Shown here piece by piece: positions 46,031 through 60,169 of a DNA stretch of 64,000 bases. This DNA comes from Brasenia schreberi (taxonomy: Eukaryota > Streptophyta > Magnoliopsida > Nymphaeales > Cabombaceae). The stretch spans positions 9,634,501 through 9,698,500 of the forward strand of contig JAYKKT010000059.1 in NCBI GenBank assembly GCA_036023115.1, written 5' to 3'. The first letter of the stretch is position 1. Each line of letters begins with the position of its first letter. The position numbers were made by a program, and so were the translations under genes. The notes below the pieces were generated by a model that saw only the letters and a list, made by a program, of their open reading frames with translations, did not search any database and had not been told where the DNA came from.

Positions 46031-48560
46031 GCACTGCAAATTGATATAACAAACATTTCCTTTTTGGATTAGCGATTGGTTGGTCTTGCAAATTAGCGTG
46101 CAAGCTAGCCTTAAGGAGGCATAGATAAGGAAAAGATGGTTATACTTCTCAGATAATTGCTCTAGATCTGTTGGTATTTTCAGGTATAAACTCTCTTAAC
46201 TGAAATATTTGTACTTCATGATATGTGTTTTGGATTGAGTTTTACATTTAGCGAGTTCAGGAGTAAATATGGCGTACCAAAAATAATATCTAGATAATAT
46301 TAAGCATTATGGCAGTAAATTAAATGCATGCATTTATTAGGTATAAATGTAAGTATTCTTGATGAATATAAAAACTAATTACATTTCACATAAATGATCT
46401 ACATAAAAATAAATACATTAATTAAAAGATCGCGATTAATAAATTTTAATATTAAATGATTACATTCAATACAATTACATTACGATTACAAAAATCTTTT
46501 CTTATAAATGTCGTAAGTCATGCAAAATATGCATATTATCTAATATACAAATTATATTCGCTATATATGCAATTCGCTTGAGCACGTAGAATACTTTTTG
46601 TAATTATCCAGCCGTCATCACACCATTGCTTGAGCAATTTTATGCGGAGAAATTCACATTCATCCATCTTTTCAGGTAACGTTCTGAATCCAACTCAAAA
46701 CAATATGTATATATGATTTTGTGCCTTAAAATATGATATTTCTTTCTATATCAAATATAATGAGAAAATGTCTCTGCAACGAAAACAATACTCTGTAGCG
46801 ACTGCTAAATTGACATGACATTGACAAATAAACAATAGCGCGATGATAGCTTAACTTGAGACATATTGATTGAAATAAACAATATAACGCGATGATAAGC
46901 AACGAGACATAGCGTTTTATAAACAAAAAAAAAAATGTTCTTGATAAAGTTTTGAAAGTTCGAAACTAATAGAGAAAAATTATGTTACCTCGCAAGTTGC
47001 AACATATAGATGCAGTTCATGAAGGAGAGTGTAAATTGACTATATATAGATGCATTCTGTAAACAAGTTTGGAGTTTCTGTTCAACCTAGAGTGCAGCAT
47101 GTATTCTAACTTACTGACTAAATTTTGTTAGATTCATTATGTTATTGGTAAATCATTGAGAACCATCTTAATCAACTAATAAAAACATTTAAAACTAAAA
47201 TTAGAAAGTATACTGAAATAAATATTTTTAAATTTAAAATTTAAAAAGTATAAATTAAAAAGACAGAAGATATTTACAATTAAAAAAGAGGATAATGCAT
47301 AGTAAAATTAAGAAGAATTTGAAATTGAAATTAAAACAAAAAATTAAAAATGACATGTATTACTTTTTGAGACAAAATAAAATGTTAAAAATGACATGTG
47401 TCATTATTTAGAAAAGAGTCATTAAAATAAATTAAGCTACTCTAAAACAAAAATAAAATTTATAATTTTAATATATAATAGTGGATAATTTTATAAATGT
47501 TGAAATAATGTAAACTTAAATAAATAAAAAGTATAAAAAATCTTGAGAAATAAAATACATATAAATTTTTATAATCTATTACAAAGTATTTGATAAAAAA
47601 TTTTGAGTACAAAATACAAGCAAAGCCCAATTTTCTGATATAAAATATAAAATATATAGTTTTTAAAGTAGTAGGATCAGTGAAGCAGAGATCATTTATG
47701 TTGGCTGGATTGTAATTTCCACTAGCCACATAATCGGGTCACGTGATAACACATATGAGTTTGAGTCCGTTTATTATCTATTATCTATTCTATTATTATA
47801 AATTAATAGAAACCCCTCCATTGTTTTGCGCTTGGCAGGTGATCACGGCATAGGTCTAAGTTGATTTTAGAGGGTAAAAAAATTTAAATCAATTAGGTAA
47901 GGTCGAATCGGAGTTTGGTTTGTAAAAAAAATTTAAAGTGATTCGAGGCAAGAATCAATTTAATTAAAATTGGGTTGATTCGGATTAGGTAATCGAGTCG
48001 GTCGAGTTGATCGGGTTTGCAAAGTTCTGGATAATCGAGTTCATGTAGTTGGAGTAATGGGTTTGTCGGATTCATGCACCTAAGTCATCGAGTTAGGCAA
48101 AATGATTTTTATTTTAATGGGTTATCGAGTTAGGGTGAATTATTAATTAAATGTGACTCCTTAAAATCATCGCGATATTATAATTAATGGATCTTATTAG
48201 TTGAATTGAATTTTACACGAGAATAAAATTAAGTTAGATCAACATTCGGAGTTATCTTAACAAGAGTAAAATCGATGTCGAATTGAGCCAGTCATGTGCA
48301 GCTATTTTGCTTGAATAGGTTTTTTTAAAACTATTTTTTATTTTTATTTTTATATCAACATATTTTAACATATTTCAATGTAAAAACTATTTACTGAAAA
48401 AAGAAACTCCTTCTTAAAACACGTGTTCTTATATAGGATGCAGACTTTTTATTGGTATATCTATATTTTTTTCTCCGTATTCTGTATAAAAACTGACACC
48501 ATACATCTTTTTATTTTAAATGTTTTTTTATTAGGTCTCGTATATTAGGTATTGCTTACA
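46031..48560. other. AT-rich intergenic DNA, no gene recognised
   Basis: Mostly A/T-rich, with no open frame that looks coding. The patch 47880-48130 carries TCGAGTTGATCGGG-like words related to the dispersed repeat at 41.6 kb. Confidence 0.45.
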
Positions 48561-48569
48561 TTCGCGTTA

Positions 48570-49720
48570 AAAAGGTAGAGAGACAGGTATTGCAATAATT
48601 CATTTTTGTGAATGTTATTTATGGTGTGTAGAAGATGGATACTACATAAATATTTGCAAGTCGTTAATAATTTAATATAAAATTTAAAAATTATTAAAAG
48701 CAAACATAAATAAAAGTAAATTTAAACATCTTACAAGATTTACTTGATCAGTATATACCTATAAATGTATTATTTATTTTACTGAAAATTCAATGAATCA
48801 AAAATTTCATTAGTGTCCAAACCAATTAATTTTATTTTTTTCCTGATTTTTATCTTTTCTATCGACAATATTCATTCATGTTCTTAGATAGAAAAGTCAA
48901 ATGAGACAAGACTCTGTTCGCCATCATGAGTAACATTACGGATATTTATTGTATATTTTATAATTTAATATAAAATTTTCTAAAAAATTCATTGCTTAAA
49001 ATTGTGCATAACAAATAAAATACGCTTTAAACTATCCAGAGGAATGCTTGCTAAAACCAAATGAAATAATTGTTCAAAGATAGTTTCAATAAATTTGTAT
49101 ATCCACTAAATTTGCTAAAACCAAATTCTAATGTTAATAGATAGATTTTATGCTAACTACATCTTTTACCTTAATACATTTTATATTTTATTTTTCTATC
49201 TACATTATTTATGTTTAAAATAAGAAAGTCGATGAGGTGGACATGGTAAGCGGTGTATCATTTTGTTATGGCGAATATACATTTATGATTCCGCGGGTCC
49301 TTGTAGGCATGAGAACATATAGTATTTGAGTATTTAATAATTCAATATAAATTTTTAAAATTCAACAAGAAAATATAACAATAAAATAAATTTTAACCTA
49401 TACGAATTTGCTAAAACCAAATTCTATCCATCAAATACTATTTCTTTTGCTAAAAATATCAATGAATAATAATTCTTATTGCCTATATTGCTAATTTAGT
49501 TTTTCTTTTTTATTTTCATATCTACACTATTTAAACATTCAAAGATAAAGAATGTAGGCGGAACAGAGGTGAGTAGTGCTTCCTTAGTACGCATCGTAAC
49601 ATACCCATTTATAGTTCTTACATTTTGAGAGATGTAGAGTGCGCCGCAATTATAGTGACTATCTCAATTTTATTCAATGGTGAACATTTTAATTTCTTAA
49701 AAATGACAGGTATAGTGACT
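48570..49720. repeat. Three to four diverged ~330-bp tandem repeats
   Basis: Related landmarks recur at about 330-base steps. Examples: GAAAAGTCAAATGAG (48890), AGAAAGTCGATGAGG (49225) and AAAGAATGTAGGCGG (49547). A TATTTAATAATTCAATATAAA or TAATAATTTAATATAAAA phrase recurs near 48668, 48962 and 49332. TGCTAAAACCAAATTCTA recurs near 49110 and 49410. Units are AT-rich and strongly diverged. Confidence 0.55.
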
Positions 49721-49739
49721 ATTTAATAAATTCCAAATT

Positions 49740-51300
49740 TATTTTAAAAGCACCAAGTAAATTGAAATATTAAAATATATTGATATGTTTTATTATTTGA
49801 GGTTTAATTTTGATGTATTGTTAGGTGTAGAATTTTTCTATTGATTAATTAATGTAACCATTTATCTATCACATGTGTGACATCTTTGAAGTACATTATT
49901 AAAGATCGAATATTTTTAATAATGTGATAAAATATAATTGATTGATAATGTATAAAAAACTTTTATCTTTGATAGTACACATATAAATTAAATCCTTATT
50001 TTTATGCTATTATCTATTTTTGCAATTGTTGGTATACTATATTATACAATTACTTTATCCTTCTGAATTTACAAACTTATTAAATGTATCAGCATGTTAG
50101 ATTAGTAGTTATTTTTAGATGAAAGAATTGTTATTAAAATAATTGAAACAAACAGTAACCATGAAAATCAAACGAGTACTATGCTAGTATTACTCCTTTA
50201 ATATAAACTTAACATTATCTAATGTAAAAAAAATATAAGCTTGAACTTTGGTGTATATTTTTGAAAAAAGAATAACAATATTATTCCCCCATATATTATG
50301 TACTTTGACTTTGACAATATATACATACCTTTAGAAATTTGTGTATACCTCCGGATCTATATGCATTTCAAATTAAGACTTTGAAATTTTGATGTATTAT
50401 TTGAAATTTTTTATATTAATTAATTATATATTATTATATGTATAACTTTTAAAGATTATAATTATTGTGAAAATTAAATATTTATAATAGTATAATAATA
50501 AATAATTAGAAATAATAATATAAGAAATTTTTTTATATTGATAATATATTTAAATTAAATTATTAAATTAATCAATAAATTATTTTTAAAATATAAAACA
50601 TGTATATGACAGAAAAATTTATATAATTATTTAATATTATTTGTCCCTGAAGTATATACAAAGCTCAAGGATATATATATTATATATTAGTTATTTTCCG
50701 TACAGCTGTTTGTTCTTAAATCTTAATTTGCTGGATGGATGCTCAAACTCCTCACATTGGCCTCCATTTTTCCATTTTATTTACAAGGACTTAATCTATA
50801 TCATATTTTAGAATCTTTGTTCGAAGGTACAAATTTACCATAGACGAGTGATGGTTACAAGTGAATAAAATACATATTTAATTTATTAACATGTATAATT
50901 ATTGTTTATGCATTTATTCATTTATTTATACTAACACATTAAAGGAATTCATACCAATTTGTCTTTTTGATATATTAAACATATATATAAAAATAAAAAT
51001 TGTTAATACATTTTGCTATGCAATTTCTAACTTACTGATTGTGTTCAAATGTTTTCTTAATCGTTGCATTCTACCACAGTTAGAATTAATTTTAAAAAGC
51101 TATTAATAGTTGTTTATTATTAATATTTTAATTTTTAATAATAACAAAGTATAAATGTACATATATATGAAATGCCGATCAATGTATGTTAGTATTAATA
51201 AAATATCTTATTGGACAGGAAGAGAAAATTCATTCAACAAAAATGTTGGCAATTACATACAACATAGCAAGAGTATTTGCTATAGGAGGTGCATCTCTCA
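49740..51300. other. AT-rich intergenic DNA, no gene recognised
   Basis: Very AT-rich. Two patches (about 49780-49860 and 50385-50450) share TTTGATGTATTATTTGA-like phrases followed by ATTAATTAAT, suggesting an old duplication. No coding signal. Confidence 0.4.
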
Positions 51301-51311
51301 TCAAATATTGC

Positions 51312-51660
51312 TTACTTTATAAAAAAGATTATCACTTTAATTTTTTTTTTGTTCAAATAACATTATGATACCAAAAAGTTCAAAATCAAAGAGTGGGCTA
51401 TCTTGTTTCCCCTCCTTTTCACATATAACATGTAGGAGAGTTTATGAACTCAGGTGTTAAGGTTAGGCAATCTAATCAATTACTTACCTACTTTATAAAG
51501 ATGATTATTTTTAATTTTTTTGTTCAAAATAACATTACATAAGAAAAAGATTAAAAGTTGCTAAAAGGTGGCCTCTCCCCCTCCTCTTTTTCACATGTAA
51601 CATGCGGAGGTTTATAGAACACAGTTGCAAAGGCTAGGGCAGTGACAGGATTAACAATGC
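51312..51660. repeat. Two ~178-bp tandem repeats
   Basis: TTACTTTATAAAAAAGATTAT (near 51312) and CTACTTTATAAAGATGATTAT (near 51490) start units that share TTTTTGTTCAAA-TAACATTA, GTGGGCTATC/GTGGCCTCTC, a CCCCTCCTTTTCACAT segment, AACATG-GGAG and TTTATGAAC/TTTATAGAAC in the same order. Confidence 0.85.
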
Positions 51661-52090
51661 TAAATGCAAAACAAAAAATTATTTATAAAATATGAGTTAT
51701 ATTTATTATTTGTTAATTAAGTAATTGATAATTAATCTTTTTTAAATATTATATCAATGCCTTATAAATCATAAAAAATATCAGCATTTTAAAAAAAATT
51801 TTAGAACATTTAAGAACATTTAAAATATATTTTATAGATCTCTATAGTCAGTTTCTGCCACCAAATTGTAAAGGAGAATTTTAACATGCACATGAAAATA
51901 GTTTTGAACATAAATGCTCCATTAAAATTATCCGCAGTAACGTAACAAAAATGTATTTCCATTTCACTCCCTATGCCACCTCACCCACCCACAGTGGCTT
52001 TTGGCTTGAATTTGCAGGCACCCCTCACTGACACCGACTTCTCAGATCGGCGCGAAGAAGATGAGACGGTGAACAAGAGGTGAATTGACC

Positions 52091-52139
52091 CTGTACAGGA
52101 AGCCACACGTTGTTGTTTTGGGTGTGGCTTCCTCCACAG
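52091..52139. repeat. Stem-loop: 18-bp arms with two mismatches
   Basis: CTGTACAGGAAGCCACAC (52091-52108) pairs with GTGTGGCTTCCTCCACAG (52122-52139) with two mismatches, including a perfect 11-bp core next to a 13-base loop. The surrounding 51960-52150 is noticeably more GC-rich than its flanks. It is too short to be a typical plant miRNA precursor on its own. Confidence 0.7.
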
Positions 52140-52149
52140 TCACTGTCTA

Positions 52150-53750
52150 ACTGAGATTAATTGATTGAATTTTGCACTACAATGAACATCTGTGGAATTA
52201 ATCGCACAACCACGAATTCAAACAGCTTAATTAGTAGTTTCTATTCATTTTCTTGAGCTGCTAACTTTTTGTGTTGCGCCAAAATTTAGGGGATTCATAA
52301 GCTCTCTCATTTCTGTATCTTAATTCTTTGTTCTTCTGTATAGGAGACAAATTTGTTCATTGATTTTCCACTCTACTCCTCTATCATGAATTTCAATTAA
52401 ATCTCACCACTATTTTTGGTCCACCGCAAGAACGGCGCCACGATCCAATAATGAGAGAACGAACTTTAAAATGTCTAGAATATATATTGAAATTAAATTC
52501 AATTTAATTTTGTATTATGTTTAAAATTTTGATTTTTATATAATTAGATATATTATTTTGATATAACTCGATATATGTAACTGCTTTGGATGTAGATGTG
52601 GTTATATAGACCCTATCAAATGGCTCAATCGATGTTATTATGGATATGGAATGTGACTCTGGATATATTGTGATTATATGGTTGAATGCATGATTGTATT
52701 AGTAGGTATCTGGATACTTTTGTCCCATTGACTTGAGGGATTGGAATTAGTGGGCTCATGTGATGCACCAAGATTCTATGCTCGACACACTAAGAGTATT
52801 GTCAAAGGTCACGTGGCTAGATAAGAGTATGTATGAGTAACTCTTACGGTGTGGTAGTGGTTTGTTACACTATAAAGTTTATGATATAGAAACTAAGTTG
52901 TATATTGATGAGTGTTTGAGTATGTATGTACGTTTGATAATGATATTGATTTTGTTAGATGTATATTTTTTCATTCCCTAGTTTGAAATAGGGCATGTCT
53001 TTAGTATGACTATGAGTGAAGAGATCACATTCATCTACGACTAGAGTGTGGTGTTCAATTTTAATTTTATATGAATTTCAAGTTATAGCCAACAAAGACG
53101 TTGAGCATGTGGCACATTGAAGTCGGACTTTATCTTTCGTTGCTAGATGGTAGGTGTTTATAGGCTCCTTAGAGTTTTGAATTCCTTTCTGTTGTACCAT
53201 TACCTTATTGGATCTTAAAATGTATATAAATAAATGAACTTTTGATGTGTCTTTAATTTTATGGGTTGTTGCCTTCATTTTTGTTAATAGTTTACGAGTA
53301 TCAACCATGTAGCATAGGTGGGTCATATGTCATGTTGGTCGAATACACTTTAACAAACTCAAAAGTTTGAGGTAGACATAGTTAGGATACTTAAAGACCT
53401 CCTGAAAATGTACATAATAGGGCTAGAGAGTGCCTAGCCTTTTCATGGTAGAACTTACCTCGGAAATAAGTAAACTAAGCTCTAATAACAAATTGGGGTG
53501 ATTGGACATGGAGGATGACTCAAAATATGACCATTCTTACCTCAATTAAGGCATCCCAAATTCCCATAAAGGCAATTGTTCCAAGAAAAAAGAGTGCCTA
53601 AATTTTCAAGTTTTTCATAATTTTCTTTCACATGATCCAGATCGCAACACTAGTAATTCTCCTTTTAGTTTCATAGTAAAGGCATCAAGAGACAATGATG
53701 TTTACTAGGAGTAATTTTTATTATAAACTGATATTATGAAAGGAGATATT
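52150..53750. other. Intergenic, no gene recognised
   Basis: No domain identified on either strand. The right part may belong to the retroelement remnant that follows. Confidence 0.35.
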
Positions 53751-53759
53751 GTCATCATC

Positions 53760-54570
53760 GAAATTGTTGTAACTTTGGATTATTCGTTACTCTTTCTTTT
53801 AAGAGTCCTACCTAGTTTTAAGAATTTTTCCCCAAAATGAAATGTTCTCATATCAAATAGGAATGAAAATTTTCTTATCCTCTAATTACTTTACTACTTG
53901 CCATTATTGTAACTCGTGATTTTTAAATTGTCCAATAGCATTATAGCAAATTTTGTCGTTCATAACTCTATTTTAGTGACATCGCATACCATTTGTCAAC
54001 TAATGCATTTGTAAATAATACTAATGATCCTTTAAAGGTTGGATCTAGTGGTGCAGTTGTTGTGCTTCCTTTTTTGGCTCTATACACCTATAGTATCTTT
54101 GTCCGTATGAAAGGATTTTTTATTCATAACTTTTCTTATGTGGTTTATTTTTTCCAAGAGTCTAGGAATATAATCTCTCACAAAATTGAGACAACTAGAA
54201 ACTTTTAACATTGAAATTTATCTTCAACCTGATTAGGATATTGTTTTTTAGATCACATATGGTTGCATCTCAATCTTTGCTTACTTTAACTTTATTCCTA
54301 GAAATTTAATATCTAACTTTGCAACCTCAAATTTTTGTTCCAATCTTGAAAACCCTATGTCATGTTAAAAACATAAATATACAAATAGTTTAAGGTTGTC
54401 CAAATGTTCTCATGAGTCCTTTGAGACAATTAAAAAAGCATCACCATTGTTAACAATAAATTTTTTTAGGGATTTGAAATTTTCATTATCTTTCTTTGAA
54501 ATTTTGATAGAGTATTGCTAGTCTAAATGACATAATAAGTCACTCACAGAGGCTCAATGATATTGAGGAA
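53760..54570 (-). pseudogene. Endogenous pararetrovirus-like (Caulimoviridae-type) RT/RNase H relic
   Basis: On the minus strand, pieces of translation in several frames resemble the end of a reverse transcriptase and the connection into RNase H of plant pararetroviruses, rather than Ty3/gypsy or copia. The blocks run in the right order from about 54560 to 53860. They are broken by many stops and frameshifts, the catalytic RT part is cut off at about 54570 by hAT-like sequence, and no other viral gene is attached here. It cannot encode protein. A diverged gypsy-type element is the main alternative. Confidence 0.45.
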
Positions 54571-54589
54571 ATAGTTGTGAGTAATGTTG

Positions 54590-56855
54590 TAAAAAGCATA
54601 TCGGTGCTCATATCGCACTAACTATCGATACATGATAATCGCATCGTATCATACGATACAGTGCAATTTTTTATTTCTTCATAAAAAAATCTAAAAAATA
54701 TTAATAAATCTAAAAAATAAAAGAATTGAAATTAATAAATAAAACGTATATATAACACAATCAACATTAAACAAAATTGAATCCAAAAGCTTGATTCGAA
54801 ATAGATAATTCCTAATAAAATTATAAATCTATTAAAATATTGAGAGATTGTGAGAAGAGAACACTCTAACCATAACAAAGTTAAAAAACATCTCATAATA
54901 AACAATCATCCATACCATAACATGAATGTTGAATACCTTTAATTAATAAACAACAAATTTACAAGTTGCAATCATCCATACCAGAACGTTACAAAGTTAC
55001 AATTATATTTACAACAATCATCCACAATGTGTATCATGATCAACAAAAGCATTGTCTTCGACATTATCATCATCTCCATCTTTCTCCTCCATAATTGGAT
55101 CTGCCCATCCAACACTTTCATTTCATCGTAATCTCTAACTCCAAATTTTACTTCATCTCGTATTGCCCTCTAGTTGTCATCCTCTAAATTGATAGGGTCT
55201 CCTCGTATTCAACCCAATCATCAAGAATATCAATATTTTTGTAGCTCAACGGGTCATATGGTACCTTCCTTGCCCTTCCTATATCTCTTTGCATTTGTTT
55301 GTAAAAAAAGAATATCTATATTATCAAGAATATCAAATGTAATATAGTCATCAATCATTCATTATTAATAAAAAAGAACTAGGGAGCAACAATTTTTAAA
55401 ATTGTTACATTTGTCTTAACTTAATGTTATATGTAATGTATATCAAATCACGCTATCGAACATGTTGTAGTTTGTTTCTCTTTTTCGAGTGTATATTAAA
55501 AAAACTCTAATTTCTCACACTCACTCGAACTGAATATTTGTCTCAATATACGTTAATCAAACTTTGACAAGTTTGGTGCATCTATACCAAAGCGATTTCA
55601 CAATCGTGTTAATGATTAATAAGAAATACTTAAAGTCAATCAATTGATAACTTAAATGAATATCAATAAAAATATATAATACCTTATCGCATTTGAGAGA
55701 AGAGTTGGATTGCAATTGGTCTTCCAAAATCTCCAACACTCTATATATACTTGCTTAACTCTAAATAGATATTGCAATGAATATATGAATCTTGTAGAAG
55801 TTCAATTGCATTAAATATATCATTTTTTACTTCTTCGTCCTATACAAAGTTGAGAAAAAACCGAATATAAGAATTAAGGAGATATATAACAACAAGTAAA
55901 TCATGATGTGTTTGGTGGTTCCAACCTTTATCAATTATCTTTCAAACCTTTTTTAGAAGTGATAGCTTCTGGTCAAAATTTCTTACATTTCCAATTTGGC
56001 ATTCTTCATAACATCATATATATAAGGCATAGTAAGTTTATATTCATTGTTCACCATCCTCATTAACTTAACTAAAGGTACAGTAATCCTCAAAATATGT
56101 TAAATTTTTTCCAAAAAACAATATTAAAAACAATATCTACGACAATAATCCTCTCTCTCTTTCTAAATCAACTAATAGATCATTTTTCATTAGATGAAAA
56201 TATTTTTTCAATACATTTTCCTATATGAGAATACTTTACACACATTGATCCGATTGATCGAAATGGAAGAGCACCACTGCATACTACTATAGTGCGTCGA
56301 GCTATTGCTTCTTGCTGAATGAAGGTACATTAGGCAATAATTTCCTTCTGCCTGTATTGATTTATATCAAATGCAATACATAAGAAATATTATAAATAAA
56401 GTTTGTGACATATCTGTATGCATTTATAGTCCCTCTTATTTCATCCATTGCACTCAAATCTTCAAGTATAAAGTCTATGCAATGTATAACACATAGAGTC
56501 CATACTATGGATGGATGGTTCATCTCTTACATCTTACTAGCTTCTCTAAAATTTACATTATTAATAATAATAAATTAAACAACATTTGAAATACTTACAT
56601 CCTTAACAACTTCCTTAAAAATAGTAAGTAAATTATCCATAGTTTTATCAATATAGGACAAATCATATGATTTCAAAAACAATGTTCCTTTATTACAATA
56701 GACAAAGAAGTTCACTAAAGACCAACGCTGACCATCTGTCTAACCATTAACCATAATAGAGCATCATTTATCCTCACATGACTCCCTAAATTCACAACTT
56801 CATGCATTAACAATATAAAATTATTTCTACATTAATGTACCCCTCAAAGCATGAT
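54590..56855 (-). pseudogene. Second hAT-like transposon relic
   Basis: At the left, 54600-54670 is rich in ATCGATA/CGTATC words, like a subterminal region. Minus-strand translation gives an acidic segment EEKDGDDDNVEDNAF near 55035-55090, and DUF659-like blocks at about 56390-56760: a TDGQRWSLVNFFVYCNKGT segment, LFLKSYDLSYIDKTMDNLL and WTLCVIHCIDFILEDL. Stops interrupt it. Its N-terminal side stops where RTE copy 3 begins, so the LINE may be nested in it; the continuation beyond 59345 could not be recognised. Confidence 0.5.
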
Positions 56856-56860
56856 AAGTA

Positions 56861-59345
56861 CAAACAAACAACAACAACAACTAAGCCTTTTCCCATACTA
56901 GATGGGGTCGGCTACATAGATTCTTTGTTTCCACAGATCCCTATCGTGTGTCACGTTAGAAGTTAACTCACAATAAGCTAGATCATTCTTTATTGTTTCT
57001 TTCCAACACTTTTGTGGTCTTCCTCTACCTCTTTTAATACTTTTCAAATTTAGTTTTTCTAACCTTCTTAGAGGTTCTTCTTTTGATCTTCTTTCTATAT
57101 GTCCAAATCATCTTAAATGATATTCTCTCATTTTATCATCTATTGGTGTCACTCCTAATTTGTTTCTAATAACCTCATCATGTATACGGTCTTGTATGAC
57201 CACTCATCCATCTCAACATCTTCATTTCTGTCACAGACATCTTTTGTACATGTTGATGATTAACTGCCCAACACTCAGAACCATAAAACATGGCAGGCCT
57301 AATTGCTGCTCTATAATATTTACCTTTTAACTTTAATGGTATCTTCTTATCACAAAGAATACCTGATGCTCCTCTCCATTTTAACCAACCAGCATTAATT
57401 TTATGCGTAATATCTCCATCAATTCTTCCATCACTCTGAAAAATTGACCCTAGGCATTTAAAATTTTCCTTTTGGGGATGCAATGTGTGCCAATTTTAAT
57501 TTCTATGTCCTTTGAGGTAACCAAATGATCAAACTTACATTCCATATATTCTGTCTTTGTTCTACTAAGTCGGAGGCCTTTGCTTTCTAATGTTTCTCTC
57601 CATAGTTCCAATTTTCTATTAACTTTTTCCTTAGACTCCTCCACTAATACGATGTCATCTGCAAATAGCATACACCAAGGTACTTCATCTTGAATATGTT
57701 TTGTTAACTCATCCATCACCATTATAAATAGGTATGGACTTAAAGTTGATCCTTGATGTAACCCAATATTAACTTCAAAGAAGTTTGTCGTTCTTTCACG
57801 AGTCCTCACACATGTTTTTGCACCATCATACATGTCTCTTATAAGGTTAATATATGTCAATGGGATACCTCTTTTTTCCAAAGTTCTCCAAACAACCTCC
57901 CTCGGTACTCTATCATAAGCTTTTTCTAGATCAATAAATATCAAGTGAAGGTCTTTTTTTTTTTGCTTTAAAATGTTTCATAAGACATCTCAAAAGGTGA
58001 ATCGCTTCAATAGTAGATCTGCCTGGCATGAATCCAAATTGGTTCTCTATTGTACTTGATACTTGTCTTAACCTATGTTTGATAATTATTTCCCATAATT
58101 TCATAGTATGGCTCACTAACTTGATACCTCGATAATTCGCACAATTTTGAATGTCTCCTTTGTTCTTATATATGGGTATAAGTGTACTTGCTCTCCATTC
58201 CTCACGCATCTTTTGGTTTTTTCATATTTCATTAAATAGTCTTGTGAGCCAAGTGATTCTTATTTCTCTTAGTATTTTCTAAACTTTTATAAGAATATTA
58301 TCTGATCCTACCGATTTACCACCCTTCATATGTTTAAGAGCCTCTTTGACTTCATTCATTTGAATACGTCGGTAGAAATTGTGGTTTATATACTTTTCTG
58401 ATTTGGCTAACTCTCCTAAGTTAATACTAACATCTTTATTTTAATTAAAAAGATTATAAAAATAGTTTTTCCATCTATTTCTTATATCATCATTTGCCAC
58501 TAGAATTTTTTCATCCTCATCTTTGATGCATCTAACATAATTAAGATCTTTAGTTTTCTAATCTCTAGCCCTAACTATCCTAAAAATATCTCTTTCACCC
58601 TCTTTTGAGTTGAGTTTTTTATATAAGTCCTTCCAAATTTTAGCTTTTGCTTCACTCACGGCCTTTTTCGCTTTCTTTTTTGCTTTCTTATAAGCTTCTA
58701 AAGTTTCACTAGTTTTCTTAGCTTAATGTAATTTGTAGCATGCCCTCTTTGCCTTAATTTTATTTTGTACTACTTCACTCTACCACCAAGCTTCTTTTTG
58801 TGCTAGTACACCTCCCTTAGATACCCCTAACACATCTTTCGCCACTTTCCTAATATGTATAGCCATATTGTTCCACATATCATAGGGTGTACCAACATAA
58901 TTCCAAACATCTCCTTGAATGACTTTCTGTTTAAATATATCTTCTTTCTCGCTTTTGAGATCCCACCATTTAGTTTGAATAGCTCGATGCACTCTTTTCT
59001 TCTTTATCCATTTTTTTATTTGTAAATCCATAACTAAAAGTCGATGTTGGGTGGTTAAGTTTTCTCCTGGAATTACCTTACATTTTTTACAACACGCTCT
59101 ATCTTTTTTTCTACAAATAAAGTAATCAATTTGTGTTTGTGATAAGCCACTCTTATAAGTAATTAAATGTTCATCTCATTTTTTGAATATTGTATCGACT
59201 ATAAAGAGATCAAATGCCATAGCAAAATTTAAAATCTCCCTACCTTCCTCATTTATATCCCCGAAACCAAAGTTTTCATGAATCTCTTGATATCCTAATG
59301 CCTCTTTACCGACATGTCCATTTAAGTCTCCTCCTAGAATACAAA
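56861..59345 (-). mobile_element. RTE LINE copy 3, longest copy, decayed
   Basis: The element runs leftward from about 59345 to the CAACAACAACAACTAAGCC tail. It includes the end of the AP endonuclease (GGDLNGHVGKEALGY, FAMAFDLFIVDTIF at 59182-59340), the linker, the RT ([16 protein letters not shown] and [11 protein letters not shown] near 57650) and the C-terminal domain. Frame breaks include a 5-base loss near 57197 relative to copy 1 and further stops and slips, for example near 57480 and 57940. It lacks the first part of the endonuclease, so it is 5'-truncated. TACAAA occurs at both ends (56859-56864 and 59340-59345), a weak hint of a target duplication. Confidence 0.9.
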
Positions 59346-60169
59346 TTAAGCTTATAACTATATAGTAAAATATAACACAATGGAATTTATACATTATTCA
59401 ATCAAATAAAAAAATATCCTCACTATCAAAACATTTCCATGTTTCATTGTAGAACATATACCAAATATTCCATATAGATGTTTGGTGGCTATCTAACACT
59501 AATAGAAGGAATTTTGTTGACTCAACCCTAGAAAATGGTACTCACCTTTTAATAGTAATGACCCAAGAATTGACATCGAGTGATAGCATATGCATGTATC
59601 ATCTCCTTAATGTGCAATGAGACGACAAAGAATATCATCAAACACCATTATATGCTACCGAAATTCAAGAGTATATATCTTGATGTTGTTGAACCTCCTT
59701 GAAACATTCTATGTGGAGTTCCCGGCCATCATTTCTCTCCATGTCCTAATTGCTCTTCAATAACTCGGTACTCACAGCTTCCATCTCCGAAATATTTATT
59801 TATGCGGCAATATATGGTAGCATAAACTGAGATATTTCATCATCATGAAAATGGTCAATACTACTTGACAAGGATAATATACCACAATGTAGAGTGTGGT
59901 ACTTACTCAGGATATCTCATCATCATGAAAATGGTCAATAACTCGGTACTCATAGCTTGGTTACACAGCATGCCAAGCTTAAACATGCATTTTCTAACCT
60001 CTCTTCTAAAAGCATTTAGTATAACCTTGGATGATTTGTTTGGAAGAAACATGTCTATTGACCAAATTAGTTTGGTTGACTTAAATCAATATGTTCATCA
60101 AGAAATTAAGAAATTGTGTTACTTAATTAAGGTAAACAAAGAGTACCAAGGATTGAAAACGCATATATA
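59346..60169. other. Intergenic with short direct repeats
   Basis: GATATTTCATCATCATGAAA (59831) and GATATCTCATCATCATGAAA (59911) start an ~80-base tandem pair, and CAATAACTCGGTACTCA recurs at about 59757 and 59936. No coding sequence recognised except possibly the right end, which leads into the next feature. Confidence 0.5.
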
